Source: an uncultured Aquimarina sp.
GTDB taxonomy: Bacteria > Bacteroidota > Bacteroidia > Flavobacteriales > Flavobacteriaceae
Direction: 5' to 3'
Assembly (NCBI GenBank): GCA_947501475.1
Contig: CANMWA010000001.1
Location: forward strand, 310,001-374,000
Length of the DNA: 64,000 nucleotides
Position numbers and translations under genes: made by a program. The notes under the pieces are model-generated. The model did no database searches, was not told where the DNA came from, and saw only the letters and a list, made by a program, of their open reading frames with translations. Below, in pieces: positions 17,827-26,668 of this stretch (positions are counted from its first letter, which is position 1; the number at the start of each line of letters is the position of its first letter).

Positions 17827-20800
17827 TTACATGTTTTGCTGATAATACTCAGAGGGAGAGACACCATATTGTTTTTTAAAACATTTCGCAAAGTAGGAAT
17901 GATCAGAAAAACCTACATTATACCCAATTTGTGTTACAGTATCGGCTTTTTTCTGCATAAGCTGTGCTGCGCGTTTTAGTCTAATAGATCTTATAAATTC
18001 TGTGGTAGATAGGCCTGTTAATGCTTTTAGTTTTCGGTGCAATTGCGTTCTACTCATATGTATTTCATCTACAATCGATTCTACACTAAGTTCTGAGTCG
18101 CTAATATGTTCTTCAATAAATGATGAAAGTTTTATCAAAAATTTTTCGTCTTGATTTTCTATTTTGATTTCACTTGGGTTAACAACAATATTTTTTTGGT
18201 ATTGTTGTTTAAGTTTTTCTCTTATTGAGATTAGATTCTCGATCCTTACATTCAATTCTTCGATATCAAAAGGTTTTGATATATAGGCATCAGCGCCAAT
18301 TTTAAGGCCTTTGATTTTTGATTTTTGATCGGCTTTGGCCGTTAACATTATAATGGGAATGTGGTTTGTTTTTTGATCAGTTTTTAATTTTTCGCAAAGC
18401 TCTTCTCCATTCATTTTTGGCATCATGATATCTGTAATAATAATATCTGGGATGTTTTTGATTGCTAAATCAACACCAATAACCCCGTCTTCGGCTTCTA
18501 GTATTTTATATGTACCCGAAATACTGGCTTTAATATAGCTTCTAAGATCAAGGTTGTCTTCAACAATGAGAATAGTATTTTGTGACTCTGATTCTATATC
18601 TTCATCTATCGATTCTTCTAACGGATAAGAAATTTGTGTGTCTGTTTCTTTAACATTTTGCTCAATACAAATGTCATTTGGATTAAATAAAGATTTGGCT
18701 ACTGGTAAGGTAATGACACATGTTGTTCCTTGTCGCAAAACACTATTTATCTTAATTTCTCCACCATAAATAGTTATTAATTCTTTAACAAGGGATAGTC
18801 CAATACCCGAGCCTTCATTTTCTCGAGTTTCGGAAGTGTCTATTTGATAGAATCGCTCAAACAAATAAGGGAGTTTATCCTCAGAGATTCCAATACCTGT
18901 ATCTTCAATTTTAAATTGTAAATATCCTGGATTATGATCTATAAATGTTGTGGTGATTTTTATAGATTCATTTTGGGGAGTAAATTTAAAAGCATTAGAG
19001 ATCAGGTTATTAATAATCTTTTCAAGTTTATCTTTGTCAAACCATGTTTGTTGATCTGTAGTTGCAATGGTAAACTGATAATTAATGTTTTTTGTTGCAG
19101 CAAGAGAAGTAAAAGAACTTGCCAATGTCTTGATGAATAATGTAATATCATTTTGAATAACGCTAAGTTTCATTTCTCCACTTTCTAATTTGGCCAGATC
19201 TAAGAGTTGATTAATAAGTTCTTGTAATCTTTTGGTATTGCGATGCATTATTTTGTATGTATGATTTTTTGCATCGTTTTTGAGTAATGTTTCTAGCGGG
19301 CCTTGAATCAGCGTAAGAGGAGTTCTGAACTCATGAGAAATATTAGCAAAAAATCTTGATTTGGCTTCATCGAGGTTGCTAAGTTTTTCATTTTTTTGTG
19401 CTATTTCTGCAGTACGATCTGCAATGGTGATTTCTAATTGTTCATTTTGCTTAACGATTTGTCTAGTGCGCCATTTTACCATACTCCAGGTAAATAACCC
19501 TAAGAGTAATGCATATAAAACATATGCCCACCACGTTTGATACCAAGGAGGTAAGATGGTGAAAGGCATTACAGCCATTTTACCTTCGCTAAGTTGTGTA
19601 TTTCTTGACTTTACTTTAAGAATGTATTTTCCTGGAGGTAATTTATGATATGTTTTATTGCTTGAGTACTCGTAATATTCAGGCCATTGTTTATCATGTC
19701 CTTCAAGAAAGAATTTGAATTTGTTGTTTTTTACATTTCCATAAGATGGTGCTCCTGCTTTAAATTGTATGGTATTAAATTCTAAAGGCAATACTATTTT
19801 AGATTTGTTATTTAAAAAAGTATGAATAATAGAATCATTTCCTATAGATACCTCAGCTATTAGAGTTTCGAATTCTTGTTCTGCAAATTCTTGTTTTTTA
19901 GTATCATAGCGTATAATATTAGAAAATGTAGAAAACCAAACAATACCATTACTATCATCAAAAAAATCCCCAACAGAAGGATATTTTATCCAAGGAAAAA
20001 TCTTTTTCGGATTATCATAGGTCTTTTTTTGATGATCAAATTGATATCTTAAAATCTTTCTCGGCATATCGAGAGAATTAACGAAAATAGTATTGTTTGA
20101 ACCCAAAAATATTTTTGAAGCCGATTCTTCTTTGTTATAATCTCCGATAAGATTTTTTAGCGGAAAAGGAACGAGTTCTTTTTCATTTTTTGACAAGGTG
20201 TAAGGGATAGTATCCCCAAGAAATAATACTTTATTTTTTACATTATTAATAGAAGTATATCCCGTAGAAGTTATCACAGTGGAAATTAAAAAAGGGTCAA
20301 TATCTCTTTGGTCGAGTAGTAAAGAATCCTTTTGATTAACTTTTGGGATCCACCTATAAAAACTATTTTTTAAAGAGTTAAACCAGAGATACCCTTTAGG
20401 AGATTCATAAATTGTTTTTACAAATTCATTTTTTAAAAAAACGTAAGATTGATAACTCCATTGCCAACTATTATTCTTTTTTGGCTTTACATAGTAAATG
20501 TCAATTCCATTTTGAGTAGCAAAATAAAATCGATTGGGGTCAATATGCGATCGAGTAATGGAGCCATATTCTTTTACAGGACTTATTAGTTTATTAGTGT
20601 CTCCTTGTATTTGATAAATTCCTTGACTGGTTACCAGCAACAATAAATCATTTAATATATAAGAATCGAAAATTTTGGCATTTAACCCAAACATCTTGAT
20701 ATAACGATTTTTGGTAGGATCAGTTGTATTAAGTTTATAAAGGCCTGTTTCTGTGCCAAAATACATGGTGTCTTGGTATCTAAAAATATCATATACATGT

Positions 20801-21831
20801 CCTGAAAAAGATGTAAGGTCCTCATAACGGGTTGTGTTATTAATTTCTATTCTAGAAACCCCTTTAGCAGATGTGATCCATAATGCACCTTCTTTATCTA
20901 CCACCATGGTGTCTATGGTATCATAAAGAATCCCAGCTTTTTTATTAATAATCTGTTGAACTTTTCCTTTATTATCAATAACCACTATACCTTTATTATC
21001 ACTGCTGAATGCAAAAGATCCGTCTAATAAAGCAACTACATTATTGTTTAAAGCATTTTTATAGATTAAACTATCGGGTATCGAGAAATTATGATTCAAA
21101 ACTCCATCTCGAAGTGTATAAAATTTACCTGATTTAGTACAAATCCATAGATTATTTTTTCTTTTAAAAACATTAATAATCTCAGATTCATCGATCGTAT
21201 TGATAGGAGTTATTGGATGAATTTTTTCTCCTTGAAGCGATGCAAGCTTTTGGTTTTTTAAAGAAATATAGATATCATTTTTTGTTTGGAAAGCATTGAT
21301 TACAGAATCGTCTATTTCTATAATTTCGAATTGGTCATTTTCCAGAATAAAAATATGATGTATTGAAACAAAAATAACTTTGTCTTTTTGTGTAAAACAG
21401 TTTATAAAAGATAAAGATTTGTGATATTTTTGAGGTAATTTGTGTTTTATAGATGCAAAATAAGGCCAAGTTTTATCTATATTATAATACCCCAGATCAT
21501 TATTTTTGATTGCATAAATTATTCCTGATGCTGTTTGGCAAATATCTTTTTTCTTTCCTAATTTGGGATCTTCAAAGAAATAGTCCCAATTGGCTCCGTT
21601 AAAAAAACACAACCCAGAAATGGTATTGAATACGACCTGCCCATCATTGGCTTGAAATATTTTATTAAAATTTATCCCGAGGAGCCCAATATCTTTGGAA
21701 GTAAAATTTTGTACAAACGGTGATCCTAACTCATTGGTATTAGTAACTGCACTTTGCGAAAAAAGAGAAGTATATGTATAGTTAAATACAATAACTATAC
21801 ATAGTAAGAATGTATTCAGTTTAGTAGGCAA
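17827..21831 (-). CDS. Hybrid two-component system regulator (HTCS)
   Basis: A 1334-residue one-piece signal transducer. Order: signal peptide (1-26), two periplasmic propellers of Reg_prop repeats (about 30-690; for example GLYKLNTTDPTKN, GIYQI), a Y_Y_Y domain (about 690-755), and one membrane helix (about 768-790). Then come HisKA with the phospho-acceptor His833 (SHEFRTPL), HATPase with DTGIGIS (near 977), a receiver with Asp1134 (TDIMMPKMNG), and an AraC-type HTH at the C-terminus (about 1230-1334). Such proteins usually control polysaccharide-use loci, but no SusC/SusD pair or glycosidase lies nearby. The flanking genes are a beta-roll T9SS protein, an LRR lipoprotein and another lipoprotein, all preceded by similar 21-bp direct repeats. 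The start is TTG at 21831; no ATG is available in frame before the signal peptide. Confidence 0.93.
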   Translation of the reverse strand: MPTKLNTFLLCIVIVFNYTYTSLFSQSAVTNTNELGSPFVQNFTSKDIGLLGINFNKIFQANDGQVVFNTISGLCFFNGANWDYFFEDPKLGKKKDICQTASGIIYAIKNNDLGYYNIDKTWPYFASIKHKLPQKYHKSLSFINCFTQKDKVIFVSIHHIFILENDQFEIIEIDDSVINAFQTKNDIYISLKNQKLASLQGEKIHPITPINTIDESEIINVFKRKNNLWICTKSGKFYTLRDGVLNHNFSIPDSLIYKNALNNNVVALLDGSFAFSSDNKGIVVIDNKGKVQQIINKKAGILYDTIDTMVVDKEGALWITSAKGVSRIEINNTTRYEDLTSFSGHVYDIFRYQDTMYFGTETGLYKLNTTDPTKNRYIKMFGLNAKIFDSYILNDLLLLVTSQGIYQIQGDTNKLISPVKEYGSITRSHIDPNRFYFATQNGIDIYYVKPKKNNSWQWSYQSYVFLKNEFVKTIYESPKGYLWFNSLKNSFYRWIPKVNQKDSLLLDQRDIDPFLISTVITSTGYTSINNVKNKVLFLGDTIPYTLSKNEKELVPFPLKNLIGDYNKEESASKIFLGSNNTIFVNSLDMPRKILRYQFDHQKKTYDNPKKIFPWIKYPSVGDFFDDSNGIVWFSTFSNIIRYDTKKQEFAEQEFETLIAEVSIGNDSIIHTFLNNKSKIVLPLEFNTIQFKAGAPSYGNVKNNKFKFFLEGHDKQWPEYYEYSSNKTYHKLPPGKYILKVKSRNTQLSEGKMAVMPFTILPPWYQTWWAYVLYALLLGLFTWSMVKWRTRQIVKQNEQLEITIADRTAEIAQKNEKLSNLDEAKSRFFANISHEFRTPLTLIQGPLETLLKNDAKNHTYKIMHRNTKRLQELINQLLDLAKLESGEMKLSVIQNDITLFIKTLASSFTSLAATKNINYQFTIATTDQQTWFDKDKLEKIINNLISNAFKFTPQNESIKITTTFIDHNPGYLQFKIEDTGIGISEDKLPYLFERFYQIDTSETRENEGSGIGLSLVKELITIYGGEIKINSVLRQGTTCVITLPVAKSLFNPNDICIEQNVKETDTQISYPLEESIDEDIESESQNTILIVEDNLDLRSYIKASISGTYKILEAEDGVIGVDLAIKNIPDIIITDIMMPKMNGEELCEKLKTDQKTNHIPIIMLTAKADQKSKIKGLKIGADAYISKPFDIEELNVRIENLISIREKLKQQYQKNIVVNPSEIKIENQDEKFLIKLSSFIEEHISDSELSVESIVDEIHMSRTQLHRKLKALTGLSTTEFIRSIRLKRAAQLMQKKADTVTQIGYNVGFSDHSYFAKCFKKQYGVSPSEYYQQNM

Positions 21832-21982
21832 AGTTCGATAAGTATTTGTTCGTATTCCTTACCCAAAATAAAGTTTTTTTTCTAAAAATCAATACTTTGA
21901 TCACTTTTTCAGGGTATTATACAGGTTTCTACAAGTAAAATTGTGAGAATCCCGAACTACTTAACGATCTAGAGATACATAA

Positions 21983-22014
21983 GAAACATATGTACCTGAC
22001 ATAGGTACATATGT
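21983..22014 (+). promoter_or_regulatory. GAAAC/ACATATGT direct repeat, also a 12-bp palindrome
   Basis: GAAACATATGT (21983) is followed exactly 21 bp later by GGTACATATGT (22004). The region is also a perfect inverted repeat, ACATATGTACCT - GACAT - AGGTACATATGT (21986-22014). The proximal box ends 61 bp before the ATG at 22075 and 29 bp before a TATTGTG -7 element, the same geometry as upstream of 17590. Likely the HTCS binding site. Confidence 0.7.
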
Positions 22015-22022
22015 CATCGTTA

Positions 22023-22049
22023 TTGATACCAATTAGATTTAATATTGTG
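22023..22049 (+). promoter_or_regulatory. Candidate promoter of the beta-roll T9SS gene
   Basis: TTG (22023-22025), 17 bp, then TATTGTG (22043-22049), close to the Bacteroidota TTG / TAnnTTTG pattern. It lies just downstream of the direct-repeat box at 21983-22014, as expected for an activator-dependent promoter. Confidence 0.5.
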
Positions 22050-22074
22050 GTTTAATTTCTAAAACAAATTAGCA

Positions 22075-24171
22075 ATGAAACACTTATGCAAACTAATAAT
22101 GATACTTAGCATTTTTGTGATGTATCAAACGTATGGGCAACTCAATGGCACATCTTATTTTGGCTCTCCAAGATCTACTGAAATGTTTGGAAGTTATAAT
22201 ACATTTATAGGATATTTTGCTGGAAATGCCAATTTAAGAACTGGAGACGAAAATACATTTTTAGGATGGTCTTCTGGACGTAATAACTCAACCGGAGGTC
22301 GAAACACATTTGTTGGGAGTGGTTCAGGATTTAACAATACGATTGGAGGTAGTAACACTTTTATGGGTAGATATTCTGGATATAATACCACCACTGGGCG
22401 TTGGAATACTTTTATTGGAGATGCCTCTGGACTTAATAATACGACTGGAAATTATAATACATTTATAGGAAAAAGCTCTGGTGTTCGCAATTCGGTTGGG
22501 CATTCTAATACCTTTATAGGAGAAAATTCGGGGTATAGCAATACTACAGGAATCCAAAATACATTTATAGGAAGAAATTCAGGAAGCAATGTCACCGGAG
22601 CGCAACAAAATACATTTATTGGAACTAACTCTGGGTATAGTACTACGATAGGAGGTTCTAATACCTTTATAGGAACGTCTTCTGGACGTAGTAATACTAC
22701 AGGGTTTACTAATACATTTGTTGGAAACAGTGCCGGGTTTAGAAATACTACAGGAGTTTCTAATACATTTATCGGTTATGTTTCTGGATACAGTAATACC
22801 ACAGGAGGTAATAATACCTTTATAGGAAACAGTGCTGGGTATAGAAATACTACAGGAGTTTCTAATACATTTATAGGACTGGGTGCAGGACGTGATAATA
22901 CTACAGGACATTCTAATACCTTTATAGGAGAAAACTCTGGATTAAGAAATACTACAGGGATCCAAAATGCGTTTATAGGAAGAAATTCTGGAAGTAATAC
23001 GACTACAGGAAATCAGAATACTTTTTTTGGGACCTTTTCTGGGTATAGAAATACCACAGGATTTAACAATGCATTTTTCGGAGCCTTTTCTGGATATAAC
23101 ACTACAACAGGAGATTCTAATACCTTTATTGGAAGATCATCTGGACAGAATAACACTACAGGACGCTCCAATACATTTTTAGGAACAAGTTCAGGATTTG
23201 GAAATACCACAGGAATTTCTAATATATTTATAGGGCAAAGTGCAGGATCAGCAAATACTGTTGGAGGCCGAAATGTCTATATGGGAAGTTTTGCTGGGAT
23301 TAGTAATACTGGATCAGGAAATGTGTTTTTAGGTAATAGTGCAGGACGAAATCAAACCAATACCAGTAATGCTTTGATAATACAAAACTATGAGGCCAAT
23401 ACTATTCCCTTAATTCGAGGTGATTTTGTTACAGGTAATGTATCCATCGGACATACAAATGTTCTTTCATCATACAAATTGTTTGTAAATGGAGACGCTT
23501 TTGCTAATGGATTATGGATTAGTACGCAACAAACCCCACCAATTTTTTCTCCATCGAATACAAGAGTCAAAAGTAAATCACAAGCGATAGAAGGCGCATT
23601 GGATAAAATCAATACCATCAATAGCGCTATACATACAATGACTATCAAATCGGCAGATAAAAAGAAAATTACTAATACACAATATGTTATAGAACCGGGT
23701 AGTTTACAAAAAACATTTCCAGATTTAGTAAAAGTTCAAGATGAGAAAACAGCAATAAATTATCAAGGATTAATCCCAGTGCTTATTGAGGCAATGAAAG
23801 AATTAAAAGAACAAAATAATAAATTACAAAACGAGATCGAAGCACTAAAAGCGGAAGTGTCAAATCAAGTATCTGGTACAGAAACTAAGGGGATACTGCC
23901 AGAGAATTCGAGGTTTAAATTATCGCAAAATATTCCTAACCCCTTTGAATCTAAAACGACGATCCAATATAATATACCCGATGGATATACTAATGGATCT
24001 TCTATTCAGGTTTTTAATGGTAGTGGTGTTATTGTAAAATCATTTACTAATTTAACATCAGGAACAGCAGAAATACATCTTGACAACACTTTTTTACCTG
24101 CAGGAATATATCATTATAGTTTATTTGTAAATGGAAAAATGATGGCTACCAGAAAAATGGTGCTTAAGTAA
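22075..24171 (+). CDS. Beta-roll repeat T9SS protein with tail-fibre-type chaperone domain
   Basis: A 698-residue secreted protein. After a signal peptide (VMYQTYGQ) come 23 copies of a 17-residue repeat, roughly NTFIGxxSGxxNTTGxx (about 40-430), predicted to fold as a left-handed beta-roll like the heads of trimeric adhesins. A transition (NALIIQN, YKLFVNGDAFANGLWI) leads to a segment resembling the endosialidase-chaperone (S74) tail-fibre domain with a coiled coil (INYQGLIPVLIEAMKELKE, to about 600). A type A T9SS sorting domain ends the protein (FKLSQNIPNPFESKTTIQY, AGIYHYSLFVNGK). Likely a trimeric surface fibre or adhesin. It is divergent from the HTCS gene, shares its upstream region, and carries the best regulator box in the window. 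Confidence 0.88.
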   Translation: MKHLCKLIMILSIFVMYQTYGQLNGTSYFGSPRSTEMFGSYNTFIGYFAGNANLRTGDENTFLGWSSGRNNSTGGRNTFVGSGSGFNNTIGGSNTFMGRYSGYNTTTGRWNTFIGDASGLNNTTGNYNTFIGKSSGVRNSVGHSNTFIGENSGYSNTTGIQNTFIGRNSGSNVTGAQQNTFIGTNSGYSTTIGGSNTFIGTSSGRSNTTGFTNTFVGNSAGFRNTTGVSNTFIGYVSGYSNTTGGNNTFIGNSAGYRNTTGVSNTFIGLGAGRDNTTGHSNTFIGENSGLRNTTGIQNAFIGRNSGSNTTTGNQNTFFGTFSGYRNTTGFNNAFFGAFSGYNTTTGDSNTFIGRSSGQNNTTGRSNTFLGTSSGFGNTTGISNIFIGQSAGSANTVGGRNVYMGSFAGISNTGSGNVFLGNSAGRNQTNTSNALIIQNYEANTIPLIRGDFVTGNVSIGHTNVLSSYKLFVNGDAFANGLWISTQQTPPIFSPSNTRVKSKSQAIEGALDKINTINSAIHTMTIKSADKKKITNTQYVIEPGSLQKTFPDLVKVQDEKTAINYQGLIPVLIEAMKELKEQNNKLQNEIEALKAEVSNQVSGTETKGILPENSRFKLSQNIPNPFESKTTIQYNIPDGYTNGSSIQVFNGSGVIVKSFTNLTSGTAEIHLDNTFLPAGIYHYSLFVNGKMMATRKMVLK
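22195..23350 (+). repeat. 51-bp coding tandem repeat, about 23 units
   Basis: DNA-level repeat of about 51 bp (some units 48) inside the beta-roll gene, with a core such as AATACATTTATAGGA and frequent AATACTACAGGA. Units are diverged rather than identical. Copy number could change by recombination and so alter fibre length. Long antisense open frames here are a by-product of the periodicity. Confidence 0.85.
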
Positions 24172-24183
24172 TAGAAATGTTAT

Positions 24184-24212
24184 AAGGGCTTTTTAACTAA
24201 AGCCCTTTTTTT
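24184..24212 (+). terminator. Terminator of the beta-roll gene
   Basis: AAGGGCTTT pairs with AAAGCCCTT around TTAACT, followed by a T run, 12 bp after the stop. Confidence 0.88.
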
Positions 24213-24220
24213 AACCACCT

Positions 24221-25321
24221 TTAAGAAGAGAATAAGATCAGTATTCCGATAAGAATAATAATAAATACTACGAAAAAGAATATCTTCCAGAAAGAGTAAG
24301 GCCTATTCCCAAAAATGACTCCAGTTTGACCATTTATGAAAAAGTTATATTTTTTACCACCATAACGATACGCACTTATATATACAGGAAGTAAAATGTG
24401 TTTAAAGGTTTCATCAGATAAACTCATATCCATACTTTGTATCCTTTGTGTATCTCCACCAATGTCTCTTCTTACCCAAGATTTTGCAATAAGTTCAGCT
24501 TCTTTTGTAGAAGATAAGTGGCCGTCTTTTAACGGAATTGTATATTTTTCGGTTACAAAACCAGCCAAAAAACTAGTGTTAAAAGGCTCTAAAGCATCTA
24601 ATTTCCAGTTAGACACCTTTTTAGGAATAGGATTTTTGCGTTGGCGAGATGCTTTGATTAGAGTGTCATCTACAAAACCATTAATTTTGCCACTAGCTGG
24701 AGACCAACGTGTTTTGCGTTCTTGTCGCATTTGGGTAACTCGTTTACCATTTACTGTTCTAGTTGTAGGGACATTTACATAGTAGTAATCTCCTCGCTGC
24801 CCTGTATAATTTGCATATAGTTGAGCATCAAAAGTCCAATAAGGTAAATATAACCCTTTGGTGTTTTGTGGATCTAAAGCTGCTTTTTTGAGATTATTGG
24901 GCGCAAACCATAACCCTTTTACCCATTTAGAGAATATTTGGTGTGATTTTTTTTGATCAAATTGAAAAGGAAGTACGGCCCCCGGTAAAATCCAGTCTTC
25001 TTTATACCCGTCTTCAATAATTAACGGCATTGTGCAATACACACAATGCAATGATTTATAATTTTCTTCAATATGCTGATTGGCACCACAATTTTTGCAA
25101 TGCAACATCATGATCTCTTCAGAGTGAGATTGAGACCCCATTTCGTCCAGATATGGTTTAAGCTCTAGCTCTTTAAAACCATCTTGATCAGAAACAATGG
25201 TTTCTTCATGCCCACAATACTCACAAGTAATTTCTGTAGTACCAGGTTTATATTTTAACTCTGCACCACAATTGACACAGGATTTTTTTCGTTCTGAGAC
25301 TGCTTTTTTTTCTTCTTCCAT
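24221..25321 (-). CDS. Zinc-ribbon protein with C-terminal membrane anchor
   Basis: A 366-residue protein with two N-terminal zinc ribbons: Cys15/18/33/36 and Cys75/78/93/96, each CxxC pairs. A soluble middle follows (about 110-325) with conserved-looking LPYWTFDAQLYANYTG, and one C-terminal membrane helix (about 343-363). Relatives are often mislabelled as primosomal helicase PriA or as TFIIB-type proteins because of the ribbons, but there is no helicase domain. Together with the SPFH gene 56 bp upstream it resembles the YdjG/YdjI pair of Bacillus, of unclear membrane-linked function. Both genes read in the same direction and probably form an operon. Confidence 0.75.
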   Translation of the reverse strand: MEEEKKAVSERKKSCVNCGAELKYKPGTTEITCEYCGHEETIVSDQDGFKELELKPYLDEMGSQSHSEEIMMLHCKNCGANQHIEENYKSLHCVYCTMPLIIEDGYKEDWILPGAVLPFQFDQKKSHQIFSKWVKGLWFAPNNLKKAALDPQNTKGLYLPYWTFDAQLYANYTGQRGDYYYVNVPTTRTVNGKRVTQMRQERKTRWSPASGKINGFVDDTLIKASRQRKNPIPKKVSNWKLDALEPFNTSFLAGFVTEKYTIPLKDGHLSSTKEAELIAKSWVRRDIGGDTQRIQSMDMSLSDETFKHILLPVYISAYRYGGKKYNFFINGQTGVIFGNRPYSFWKIFFFVVFIIILIGILILFSS

Positions 25322-25377
25322 ATAACTATCATTCCCACAACAAAAATGGGAAACTCATAAATGTAAACAGAATAAAT

Positions 25378-26517
25378 TTATACTCCAGGTAATGGAGGAG
25401 GAGTGTTACCCCCTAAAAATGCTTTTAACTCTTCGACATCTTTAAGAGCGATCCAATTTGCCATTCCTTGTTTCCATACTAGTGAGTCTTTATTAACAGT
25501 TCTATTGGCAAACAAAACTTTTAATTGATCAAATGTTACGGGTCCGGCCTGTTGCCCATTACTAGCATAAAAATATTGAACCTGTACTGGCATTGGTGGA
25601 GGAGCAACTGGTGAGTTTTGTACTGGCATTGCTTGTTGTTGACCAACCATAGGATTCATCATCGTGCCACCCATTTGTTGGGCAAGTACAAACCCCATTC
25701 CCATTCCCATTCCGGCACCAGCAGTACCACCTTCATTATTTGCTGCAGCTTCGATTGCTTTAGCCGTTTTGAACTTGGTTAATTTGTCAAGGTCTAGTTT
25801 ATCTATTCTGCTATACTCAAAGATTTCTTTCTTCAAATCTTCTGGCATAGATACATTCTCTATATAAAATTTTTCAAGAGAAATACCCACAGAGTTAAAT
25901 TCTGGTTGCATCACATCGAGACAGGTTTCTGATAATTCGCTTGTGTTGGCAGCATATAATTCTATTGGGAGGTTTGCTTCACCTATCGTATCTGTAAAAC
26001 GAGTAGCGATTAAACTTTTAAGGTGCTCATTAATCTCAAAGTTGGTAAAATTGGCATCGGTACCTACAATATCAATAATAAACTTACCGGCATCATTGAT
26101 TTTGAAAGCATAGGTTCCAAAAGCTCGTATTTCGACTAAACCAAATCGCTCATCATTAAGCGTAATAGGGTTTTTGGTTCCCCATTTTTCATCTGTAAAT
26201 AGATGGGTATTTACAAAATATACTTCGGCTTTAAAAGGGCTATTGAAACCATATTTCCAACCTTTTAGTGTGGCTAAAATGGGTAAATTTTGTGTGTTTA
26301 AGGTATAGGTACCTGGTACAAATACATCGGCCAGTTGTCCTTCATTTATAAAAACAGCAGTTTGTCCCTCTCGTACGATAAGTTGCGCTCCGTTTTTTAT
26401 TTCGTTTTGATAACGTTCAAAACGGTGTACTATGGTATCATCGGTATTATCTAACCATTCTATGATGTCAATAAACTCGTGACTAAGTTTTTCCTTTATT
26501 TGATCAAAAATTCCCAT
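25378..26517 (-). CDS. SPFH-domain protein with GYF_2 C-terminus (YdjI-like)
   Basis: A 379-residue protein. Residues about 20-250 form an SPFH/prohibitin-like domain of the type often annotated as virion core protein (LIVREGQTAVFINEGQLADVFVPG, FGTYAFKINDAGKFI). A Gly/Met/Gln/Pro-rich low-complexity linker (about 262-312) follows, and a GYF_2 (DUF4339) domain ends the protein (about 315-375; YFYASNGQQAGPVTFDQLK, WKQGMANWIALKD). SPFH proteins assemble at membranes; GYF_2 domains are thought to mediate protein contacts. It is first in a probable two-gene operon with the zinc-ribbon membrane protein. There is no signal peptide or membrane helix, so it is likely recruited from the cytoplasm. Confidence 0.85.
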   Translation of the reverse strand: MGIFDQIKEKLSHEFIDIIEWLDNTDDTIVHRFERYQNEIKNGAQLIVREGQTAVFINEGQLADVFVPGTYTLNTQNLPILATLKGWKYGFNSPFKAEVYFVNTHLFTDEKWGTKNPITLNDERFGLVEIRAFGTYAFKINDAGKFIIDIVGTDANFTNFEINEHLKSLIATRFTDTIGEANLPIELYAANTSELSETCLDVMQPEFNSVGISLEKFYIENVSMPEDLKKEIFEYSRIDKLDLDKLTKFKTAKAIEAAANNEGGTAGAGMGMGMGFVLAQQMGGTMMNPMVGQQQAMPVQNSPVAPPPMPVQVQYFYASNGQQAGPVTFDQLKVLFANRTVNKDSLVWKQGMANWIALKDVEELKAFLGGNTPPPLPGV

Positions 26518-26604
26518 TATAGCTTGTTTATAAATTTGGTGTTCTAAAGCTACGAAATAGTATGGTTTATGAAAAATTAAATTTTGAGCTAAAAGGAGCA
26601 GACA

Positions 26605-26638
26605 TAAAAAAAACCTTGCTTCATTTTTGAAACAAGGG
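26605..26638 (-). terminator. Terminator of the 26669-28321 lipoprotein gene
   Basis: On the minus strand CCTTGTTTC pairs with GAAGCAAGG (one G-U pair) around AAAAAT and is followed by eight T residues. Confidence 0.8.
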
Positions 26639-26668
26639 TATAAAGTTGTTCTATTTTTTTTAGAAGTT

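Noticed and set aside
21986..22014. 12-bp perfect palindrome read as a terminator or a TetR/MarR operator
   Set aside because: No T run, and it lies just before a promoter. The 21-bp direct repeat shared with other promoters explains it better, though palindrome binding is not excluded.
22194..23210. Several antisense open frames over the beta-roll gene
   Set aside because: They are by-products of the 51-bp period; none has a signal, promoter or known motif.
22195..23350. Regular 51-bp repeats resembling a CRISPR or minisatellite array
   Set aside because: The repeats are in frame, encode the NTFIG beta-roll units of one long protein, are imperfect, and have no spacer/repeat alternation or cas genes.
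17827..24171. A polysaccharide utilisation locus
   Set aside because: An HTCS is present, but no SusC/SusD pair, glycoside hydrolase, lyase or sulfatase lies nearby.
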